Source: Bryopsis sp. KO-2023
Lineage: Eukaryota; Chlorophyta; Ulvophyceae; Bryopsidales; Bryopsidaceae
Direction of reading: 5' to 3'
DNA: 64,000 nt
NCBI GenBank assembly: GCA_030272585.1
Contig: BSYQ01000016.1
Coordinates: 1,116,001 to 1,180,000 of the forward strand
Made by a program: the position numbers and the translations under genes. Positions 55,200 through 64,000 of this stretch are shown here, piece after piece. A model generated the notes under the pieces. It was not told where the DNA came from. It made no database searches and was given only the letters and a program-made list of their open reading frames with translations. Position 1 is the stretch's first letter. Each line of letters opens with the position of its first letter.

Positions 55200-57568
55200 A
55201 AGGATTGCACAGGCTGGTGAACATTTCAAAAACGTCCCCGTTGAAACCGCACATTTCACAACATACACTGTAATATCTGCAGATACACATGTGTTCAAAA
55301 AAATGATGTGTGAAGAAATCTGAGGAGCTTTCAGCCTCGTGCAGGAAGTTGCTTTTCTTTTCTTTTGCTCTGCGACGTACTTGCGCTGTTGGACGGCAAA
55401 AGAAGGAAAAAGGAACAAAGCTTCCAGTGCCGCCAGCAATCGCGAGTGATCACCTGCAGACACGTGTTTGCTTGAAAAAGGCGCGATCCTTGATGAATCG
55501 TGTGTCTTGTGAATTGGGGAATTTCTCCAAGATTCAACCCATTTTTTTTTCATTGGAACGGGGGCCCCTCGGGATTGTTGCGGCGATTCCTGACAGTCGA
55601 CCAAGGGAGAACAATGAAATCCCGCGGAGTTTTCTTTGTTACTTTCTTGGATATTGGAGTGGAGAGATGCATTCGTATGTCTAGAAACTGTGGATTGTGC
55701 ACTTTCGAAGGATCTAAGCAAGGGAGTTCCCAACAAGAAAAGACACCAGGACTTTCTTTCCCTCTCGTTTGAACATTTTTTGTTGTTGCACTCTGCGAAC
55801 GACTTAAGTTGTTGCATATTGATTTCATATATATCCATACTTGCATCCAGTTGACAAAAATATGAGTCAAACCTGGAGCATAGTAAGGTGGAAAAGCATT
55901 TGCAGATATTTTGTCTGCTTTAATATTTTATATCCATCTACGTTAACGTACAAGAAATAGATGCAAAATAGCGGCGTTTCAGCATTTTCAGACCTTGTCT
56001 ACTAGCATAATGGCAGAGCTTTACAACCAATGATCAATGATTTGGGATGCGTGATGAGAACAGACAAGGGTTCAGATCGAGCATAACAAGAAAAAATATA
56101 TATAAAAAAAAAATCGAGGAAAGCACCCACGATATACTACACCAACCAACGCAAAATCTACCCAAACCAATCAATCAATATCAAATCGCCACAAGAGCCA
56201 CTCTTGGTCTCATCTGGAACGATTTGCTTTTGACCATGAACAAAATTATCCGACAATTCGCGCCTGAGATGAAGTTTCGTCGAATATTCACATCCAGAGA
56301 GAAGAAAAAAAAAACTAGAAAAAGATATTGTAGAAAAAAATGAACTGTATGTGCTGATGGTTGCCCATCCACTGACAATTTGCTTCCGACTTGGCACCGC
56401 ACTCTGTGACTGCCTTAACCAAGCGGTTTCTAGTGCCATCATTTGCGTTCAAGACGATATCGACAAGAATATCTTCTGAGGGTCCACAGTCGCCAACTGG
56501 TTTCGCCAAACAGAAAAGGAAACACATATCTCAATAGAAAAATTAGTATATATACATCAATATAGTATATATGCATCAATGCAATCCTGAAGCTTTTGAG
56601 GTTGATCTCATTGCTTCAGTAGGGCATACTGCCCATCCTTTTGTGGTTTGGAGGGGCATTTTTCAGTCGAATCTGTTTGATTGTTTAGTGTTTAGCTGGG
56701 ACAGCTGAGCAGATTCTGGTTTTTGCATCGTTTGGTGGACACACTTTTTAGTCATCGGCGAAAGCGCGAGTTTTGGCAGGTCGGGCGACGTCTCCGTTTC
56801 TGGCGCCTGGGGGCGTGTGGACGTTAGTGTTTGCGAGGGGGCGTTTTTCTGGCGTCTGGGGTGACAGGCGAGTGAGTCGCGGGTTTGTGTTCGTGAGGGG
56901 TGCTGCAGGATGGCGTTTCGGATACCCAGGCTGGGGTATATTATGGGGACTGAGTTCGCTGTTGTTTTGTAACGGTTTCTGTTTAATTCGAAGTTTGTGT
57001 TGAGGCGGTTGGCTGTTGGAAGCCCCTACCATTGTGCGTGTTCGTGTCGACGCGACTCTGTGTGTCTCTCTCTCTCGAAACCGAACCGTCTTCCATTCCT
57101 TTCCGACTCGACGCATAATGATCACCAGGAAACTACACCTTTTCTGTGTTCCACGGATTGGAGGCCTCAGCTCAGCCTGCACCCAAAGACTGGCGAACAC
57201 CTACACGCGGGATATAAATCGCAACACATGCTGCTGTATATTATATCACATTGGGCTCGAACGAGAAGAGTATGTCCGATACGGTGCTTGACCTTTCCGA
57301 ATTTTAGAGCCCAGCGCGACGAAAAGAAAAGCAGTTTCTCATCTCGCCCACCTTCTTGGAATTTGGGGTAGCCCTGAGATTTGACAGCGACGGCACCTCA
57401 CAACGCATTTGTTGTGCGGTGCCACCCCATTTCCACCCAGCTGTTCAGCGATAGGTCACAATCCCAATCCTACAAAAGCCTTAGGCGATCCTCGGGCGGT
57501 TTTCCGTGGATCGCGGGTGTCTTCCCCTCCCGTATTGATTTTCGCTGGTACCGAGTGGATTGCTGATC
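55200..57568. other. Intergenic region and wax synthase upstream region
   Basis: No gene recognised. A 266-codon minus-strand frame (55038-55838) and a 150-codon minus-strand frame (56748-57200) have no family resemblance. TATA-like words occur at 56936 (gtatattat) and 57213 (tataaat), either of which could serve the wax synthase promoter. Confidence 0.5.
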
Positions 57569-60500
57569 ATGGTGTTGGCAAGATACAAATATCGAGTCTA
57601 TTTCACTGCGGCGTATGTGGTGGGCTCCTCCGCCTGGATGAAGTATGTCGCGCCGAAGGTTAAACCCGGGTGGAAGCGATTTTTCGTGGTCCTGCCGTTG
57701 TTGCTCGCGAATTTCATGTTGCCGTTTCTGTTCAAGCGCAAGCAATTGGAGGAGCTGGCCAGGATTGCGGCGGCGTTCCTGATCATGTGGCTGTCCTCTT
57801 TCAAGGTCCAGATCTCACTCTTTTCACTTTTTCTCTTCTCAAAATGCAGCTGTGCATCAAGAGGCTGAAGTCTCGTGTCGTCCATTTAGTCTTGAAAAAA
57901 AGAGTGAGATGGGTGCCAACAGATCGATCTGGAAAAACTGATGAGTGTGCTGGATGACCTGTGAAAAAGCACTATCCTCCCCTTCCCCCCCCCCCAAAAA
58001 AAAAGAAAAAAAGAAACTTGGAAAGAGAGAAGGCTGCTGCATTGCCCCATTGTTTCTGGGAAGTGGTGTAATTTCCAGTGCTGGTTGAATAAATTATAGG
58101 ATTTAATGAATTTATTGATTTTATTTTTTTACTTGTTTTGCAGATCCTAGCACATTGTATTAACCGAGGACCGCTGTGTTCCGACTTCACTGGGAAAGAG
58201 AGAAAATGGAGCTTCTTGCAGTTCACTGCCATTTTGCTGCTTCCCTTGTTACCTACAGAAGGTGAGTAATTATCTTCTGTATTTCGGTTCAATTTCTTTT
58301 TTGAAGGAGGTTTGGGAAAAGACACCCAATTGGAGAGATTCTTGAAAAGAATGTTCGAAAATGATGACAATATAAGAACAGAAACGCTGCTTGCGTATGG
58401 ATGAGGTGACTAATCGATCAAAAATCATCCTCCTTGGAATGAGTATAAAAATGTATGCATGTGCATTCTAGGGAGAATAGGATAAAATATTATAAAATAT
58501 GTAGCGTTGTACATATCGTTTTTGCATTGCGACAGATGTGCATTCTTTAATCATTTTTCAAATGTACTTATTTCTACTTTTAGAAAGGGGTCAGTCTGCT
58601 GATTGAGTACGGTTTCGTTTTTCAGGAGAAGAAGTGAAAATTGGCGATAGCCAGCAAGTATTAGGAAAGCAGGAAAAACTGAAGCAGCTGTGTCGAGTTC
58701 TGTTGATGAAACTTTGTGAGTGGGTTTATCAACATCGCAACATTTTTTTTATTTTTTCTAAATGTTGTTGCATGACTGTTCTGTTTTTTTCACTTTTCAA
58801 CTGGTTGATGTATTATTTATTAAACCTTTTTTTTTGGTATTCGCCACCACCTGAACAAAACAGGAAAAAACAGAAGAAAAAAAGACAGAATTTCTGTTTC
58901 AGTGTGGATCAAAAGGTGCTCCTTGTTCCCCAATTTTTTTCGTTTTTGCTATTTTTTGCTCAAATTGGTTTTTTGTTTCTGTTGCTTTGTATAGTCTGCT
59001 TTTTTTCGGTGCCTTTGGAAATGAAATACATACCGATTGCTCGCTATTCACCCCTCAAGGATTTTCTCTACAGTGAGTCCGGTGATTTTCGACATCCCCT
59101 TTCATCTTTTCACAAAATCTTTTGTCAATGGAAAAAAAAAGAAAAAGGGGGGTACAGAACCCCCCAAAATCAAAATGGTTGAAAATATTGAATGTAGGGT
59201 TGCTTCAGTCTGATGGAAGCAGTTTTCGAGCAACCATCCTTTTTTCTGTTTTTAGAAAAAGGAAACAGGTGCAGGGCAAGAAATTCCCCCAAAACGAAAT
59301 CATTTTTCTACACGAAAAAAGAGTTTTTGCTCACTGTAATCTCGGATAAATTTTCCTTCTGCCCTTCCCCACAGAAGGAAATAATAATAATAATAATAAT
59401 AATAAATCAAATAAATATGCACGCGTGTGACATGTGAAATTGTACGGTTGAGCACTTGAGATGGACTCTGTTTATTCAGCTGGATGCATTTATGGATTTC
59501 TGGGCACTTTGATGGATACTACATCCCTTCTGGCGCTTTCTTTGCTGGACATTCGTTGCATGGACAATTTCGACAACCCCATATTGGTGAGTAAACCTAG
59601 TCATAAGCAGGGTGGGGGCCTGTCAAGATTTCGCCCAGTTCCACCCGAAAACAATCTCGGCAAAAGAAAAACTCAGCAAAAGTAAAAGCAAAATTTGCTT
59701 CCCCCGCCCAGTTCATCGTGTTGGATGCATTTGTGTGAAAGAATGAGCAAAATGGCACCCTCCTGGTTTTTTCGACATCATCTTTTTTTTGCTTTTTGCA
59801 CTTTAGTTGGTTGTCTGCATATGCATGGGTCCATGTTTCTAGTAACCGCCTCGATTTTTTTTTTCCGACTGCTGAAATTTGGCAAGAAAAAACACAAAAC
59901 ATGAGCATGTGTTTTCTATTTTTATTTTGCAGTCGACATCTGTTACAGATATGTGGGGAAGAAGATGGAACACCATGACAGGGACGTTATTGAAATCCAT
60001 TTCATACGACATCGTCTTTGATGGTAAGCGAAAAAGGAAATGCTACTTAAAATATATTATCAATAGAATCCCTCCCTCCCCCCCCTTTAAAAAAAAAAAT
60101 TGAAAAATGAAAAAGAACTAAGACGAAAAGCCACCAAGAAGATAGATGTTATGCAGTTTTAACGATGAGTATAAAACAGATGTTCGTGTTTAAAAAAAAA
60201 AAAAAATATAATTAATAAATACTTCCTCATTCTTTTCTCTTTGCTTGTTTTGACCACTGCTGTAATTTCTTAAAATCCTTTTTTTGCATGTTATTTGCAG
60301 GCCAGTTCATTTCGGATAAAAGTGAAATCGGAGTGAAGAAGCGGCCGAGTCTGATGGCAAGGGCTATGTCTGTCATGGCAGTATTTTTCTTCAGCGGAGT
60401 TATGCATGAAATCCTCTTTTGGTAGGCAACAAAAACCACCTGAAACTTCAATTTTTGCACTTCTTCCGGATTGAATAATGGCTCCATAATGTGGCACATT

Positions 60501-60935
60501 TTCCTCCAAATCTTTCTTTTTTCTTTTCTTTTTTTTGGGGGGGGGAGGTTGACCCCTGTGGTATTGACACTTTACTTTTCAAATGCCAGCTAAAAGTACG
60601 TATCAATTCGGCCAATTCTTATTGTTATATATAAGAGTATATATAATGGCTTTTTTTTCTGAAGGTATGCTGCTGGCATCTGGGGTTGGAGGTGGTTTGC
60701 CTTCTTCATGTGGTTTGGACCATTTCTCATTATCGAGAAAGCTTTGAAAGGTCTTTTCAGGGCAAAATTTGGGGTGGATTTCAACAAGGTCCCCTTCATC
60801 ATCCAGAATGCCTACTTCTGGGTTTGCATTCTGTTGCCATCTTATTTGTTTTTCGTTCCCCAGGCGGAAATGGCGGGCAGCACCAGAATGATCAGTCAAA
60901 TAGCTGACAGCATTACTCCACCTAGAAGCCCTTAG
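57569..60935 (+). CDS. Long-chain-alcohol O-fatty-acyltransferase (wax synthase, MBOAT family), eight exons, 370 aa
   Basis: Exons by GT-AG sites and frame: 57569-57805, 58144-58261, 58626-58715, 58995-59072, 59480-59586, 59933-60023, 60301-60421, 60665-60935; they total 1113 nt with one stop. The enzyme joins fatty acyl-CoA to a fatty alcohol to make wax esters at the endoplasmic reticulum. Signature: LSTSVTDMWGRRWN (about 210-223), the plant wax synthase block usually seen as TSLQDFWGRRWN, and FSGVMHEILFW with the conserved catalytic His (H276). Several hydrophobic segments (near 37-54, 62-77, 97-110, 262-281 and in the last exon) fit a polytopic MBOAT. Length is close to plant wax synthases (about 340 aa). 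ATG at 57569 is the first in frame after an upstream TTG. Exon 4 (78 nt) is the least certain. Confidence 0.88.
59383..59404 (+). repeat. (AAT)n microsatellite in a wax synthase intron
   Basis: About seven AAT triplets within intron 4. Confidence 0.8.
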
Positions 60936-62987
60936 TGCACTGAGAAATTTTCTTCCCCCAATCCTCACCTGCAACAAAAAAGAAGGGAAAATGAAAATCA
61001 ATCGAAATAAGAGTTTTGGATGCCGGGTTTAAATTTGTCATTTGGGATGGTGTTTTTTAAATTAATATTTTTATTTTGTAAGGATAAATATACAAATTGC
61101 GCAATCGTGGCCTCGTCCGTGTAGGCACTCGTTTTTGAAAAGAAAAAAAAAAAGGAAAACCGGCCAGGAAAAAAAAATGGTTCTGTGAATTGTGATCAAA
61201 TATGGAAAAAAACAGAAAGGCAAGATGAAAAAATGAAAAAAATTAACTACAAAAAATATGGGGTCTTTTCTCTCTTCTTTTTTTCTTTTTTTTGGGGGGG
61301 GCTTTTAATCAGGAATTGGGATTGCTGTTTATCTTTTTTTTTTTCAAGTTGGGGGGGGGGGGGGTCCATGTGATTTCAGTGATGGGTTTTGGTGCGATTG
61401 CGAAAAGAAAACGCTGGAACGTGGGCAATCGACAATCGACTGTCCTTTCCTTTCTTTTTCGATTGGCGGGCGAAAAGAAAGAGAAATTTTTGACAATCAC
61501 AGCATGAGGATCAATTTTTATTTTTTTTTGCTTTTTTTTTGGGGGGGGGGGGGGGAATTACAAAAATGTTGGGAGCTGGCGGTATCCAGATGAAAATTAA
61601 AGGAAGCGACGTTTTGAGTGCAGACTCAGCCCGTGTAAACCAGCTTTTATTTATTTTTTTCTCATTGCCAATTAGAATTCTTCCACATGAGGCACAAACC
61701 CGATGTCCCCCTTCAAACAAAATTGTTTTCAGAGCAGCTCATTAAAACTGGCACAGCAGTTTTCACCACCACTGCAATTTCGTTTGTTTCTTCACCACCG
61801 GTGGTCAGATTTTACAATCGTTTACAAAATTTAAAACAAACATATTGATAAATGAATTATTTCTTACAAATGTTCGCTGCCTTACAATCCCGAATGACCG
61901 TTTTTAGTTGGGCCCAACCAGCAACAACTAACTTCACAGGTTTGCACTGGTTTGGACCATTTTGGACAACGTGTCGCCACGTCGGATTCTAGTGAAGGGG
62001 GCGCGACTGACCAGCACATAACCATCCCACAACCACCCTCCCCATCAGTCTTCACAGTTGACGCTTGTTTGCTTCCGACAACGCCGCTCTTTCCGCTGTA
62101 CAATCACTCGAACTCCCTTTTTCTAGTAACAGGTAAGGCGACCAGCGGGTCCCTGTCTTACTCGACGGGCAAAATGTATACTCTCGCGCGTTCGATTCTT
62201 TTTTTTCTCGAATGGAGGAGCGGGTGGTACGATTCGACCCTCTCCGCGGCGGGCTTGGGAGCGATTCGCCGCACAAGCACGGTGTTTTTTTGATTTTCTT
62301 TCGTGGTCGAAACCGACGTTCCGTTTTTTCTCTTGCGGGGAAGTGAATCGATATGACGACTTAGGCTAGGGCAGCCCTTCGTTGGGATATTTTTCTCGTC
62401 GCTTTTTGGTGGTGTTAGTTTCGAGGAGCTGCGCGTGACGGTTCAAAAGAACGGAAAGATACTGTATGTGTGTGAAATTTTTAAAGAAATGACTCTCTTG
62501 GGGCTGGGTGTTTTTGTGAGTGTGAGTATTAAGATGATCGAAATGGGGTCTGCACACATGGGTTAAATTTTCTCGCCGTGGGTCCAGGAATCATACAGAA
62601 AAACTCTTTGTCGAAGAAAAAATGAATTACAGACAGTCATGCTTCTGTCGAGGGGGAAGCCCTCTCATGTTTTTGAGGAAAGCTTCGACCAACAGACCCC
62701 AGGTGGAAAAAACAGCCCCATTTCTATTTTTAGAAAATCAAAAGAGACTGTGAAATGCCTTATGGCAATGAATGAATGAATTTTGTATTTATTTATTTAT
62801 CAATTAACTTATTTATTTATTTTTCTTCTGAAGGTTGTTGGATCGGTCTTTTTCTATGAGTTCTTTCTTTCCTAATTGCTGTGATGCATTCCATCGACCG
62901 ATATCTTTATCTTTTCTTTTTTTTACCTTTTTATATTCTTGTAGCCAGTTTTAGTGGTGACGGTGTCTATTTTGTGTCCCCAGAAAA
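60936..62987. other. Intergenic region; no gene recognised
   Basis: A/T-rich with long homopolymer runs (G12 near 61350, G14 near 61541, many T and A runs). Holds the wax synthase 3' flank and the upstream region of the next gene. A minus-strand frame at 61882-62103 and plus frames near 62160-62290 show no recognisable protein. Confidence 0.5.
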
Positions 62988-64000
62988 ATGGAATCAAAAT
63001 GCTTCAGGTTCTTTTTTCTTTTACTAATTGCTGGATTTTCGCTCGCAAATATATATATATATATTTTTTTTTAATTTTTTTTTATTTTTTTTTTTTCTGG
63101 GAAAAAATCACCTTTTTGTTTAAGAAGAAAAACAAAAAATATTTATTATTTATTAGTTTTTTTTCACAGGGTTGCAAGCGTGTGACCCGTTGTTACAAGG
63201 AAAGTGAAGATCCCAAAAATGGCATCGCGCTTCTTGCTGATGCCAGGATCAGAACCCTTGTCGATAACATATCCGGTGAGATTTTTTTTATATTTTTAAT
63301 AAAATTTTAGATTGCCTTGATTAAACGAACAATATAAAACAAATAATATGCTCATTTCAAAAAAATTGTTCATTTCGTTGCAATTTCCACATCCTGGATA
63401 TTCCAGACAAAGAACTCTTTTTTTTTGTGAAACGCATTGACAAGCTGTTTATTTTTTGAATAGCAAGATTTTTAAATGGGGAAATGCAAATGGTTCCTTG
63501 CATGCAGGCGATTGAGAATTTATTATTATTATTTAGACAAAAAAAAATTGGAATTTGAAAAAAGATGACATCTTGCACACAGGTTATTGTTCTTCCCTTC
63601 CTAACGATGACAATGAAGCTGAGGATTGCTGGACAGCATATCAATTTTTGCTCAACGAGCTGGTAAAGAAACACACAAAATGAAGCAATATGTATCCATC
63701 TTTTTTTTTAAAATATTGTTGTCAATAGTATTTTTCTCTTTTTTTTTTTTTGCTTCCCCACACATAAACGCTTTTTTTTTGTCTTTAGATTTGCATGTTT
63801 CCAAGGCCTGTTTGTAAATTAAACTCTGTTTGTTCTGTTTGCGTATCTTTGCTTTTTTTTGGGGGTTTTTTATATACGTATAAATTTGGGTTTGCAGAAA
63901 TCAGCCGAAGAGGAATGTGTGCTCAACGTGAAATACGGGGAAAAATATACCAAGGCTTGTAAGAAGGTCGAACACTGGGAAGATTTCCTCAGAGAGGTGG
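62988..64000 (+). CDS. Predicted secreted cysteine-containing helical protein (5' part, runs off the window)
   Basis: Proposed exons: 62988-63044, 63170-63275, 63583-63662, 63898-64000 and beyond; phases agree throughout. Exon 1 encodes a signal-peptide-like start (MESKCFRFFFLLLIAGFSL) and would use a GC donor (ctc|gcaaat), giving a GC-AG intron; the other introns are GT-AG. The visible mature part has cysteines in GCKRVTRC, SGYCSS, EDCWTAY, EEECV and KACKK, in what looks like helical sequence. The pattern C...C, then DCWTAYQFLLNELKSA, vaguely recalls the plant invertase/pectin-methylesterase-inhibitor helix bundle, but the match is too weak to name it. Internal exons are firmer than exon 1. 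Confidence 0.55.

Noticed and set aside
55038-55838. 266-codon minus-strand frame
   Set aside because: No recognisable domain, odd composition, no supporting start or splice context; kept as chance frame.
56748-57200. 150-codon minus-strand frame upstream of wax synthase
   Set aside because: Arginine/proline/threonine-rich translation of GC-rich promoter-like DNA with no homology I can recall.

Overview
The window looks like nuclear DNA of a photosynthetic eukaryote, most likely streptophyte (charophyte alga or land plant). This rests on the close resemblance of its tRNA-Gly(UCC) and tRNA-Glu(CUC) genes to plant ones, a plant-type MBOAT wax synthase split by eight GT-AG-bounded exons, a chromodomain Ty3/Gypsy element and a BED-finger hAT transposon. 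The species cannot be fixed from the sequence; its 5S rRNA is rather diverged from the land-plant form in the 3' part.

Layout. (1) 1-8804: a tandem array of minus-strand, gag-only LTR elements (LTR-gag-LTR-gag-LTR). The gag frame ends on a canonical -1 slippery heptamer and is followed by a protease fragment that runs straight into the LTR; no reverse transcriptase or integrase is present. (2) 8805-54621: a higher-order tandem repeat of RNA polymerase III genes. Each unit has about 1.3 kb of unit-specific spacer, then 6 to 17 copies of a 194-bp 5S rRNA gene repeat, then a convergent tRNA-Gly(UCC)/tRNA-Glu(CUC) pair. I count 81 5S genes (one split) and seven tRNA pairs. Unit lengths are 3828, 3828, 4798, 4798 and 2664 bp and differ by whole multiples of 194 bp. 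(3) Two LTR elements interrupt this array. A 14.1-kb element without recognisable coding (10566-24682, TSD gtgga) lies just upstream of a tRNA-Glu gene and itself contains a complete hAT transposon (13151-18726, 14-bp perfect TIR, TSD cctatggt). A 5955-bp Ty3/Gypsy chromovirus with LTRs that read identical (45213-51167, TSD cttcc) lies inside a 5S gene. (4) 54622-64000: single-copy DNA with a possible terminal exon of one gene, a complete wax synthase gene (57569-60935) and the 5' part of a gene for a small secreted cysteine-containing protein that runs off the window.

How it fits together: a Pol III gene cluster that appears homogenised as large blocks has become a landing place for LTR retroelements, two of them at or inside Pol III genes. 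The three LTR families share the same primer-binding-site core (TGGTTTCGGAGC). The Ty3/Gypsy polyprotein has an unusual extra domain resembling phage-type N6-adenine methyltransferases between gag and protease, and its reverse transcriptase has lost about 38 residues in frame, so the insertion is recent but probably not self-sufficient.
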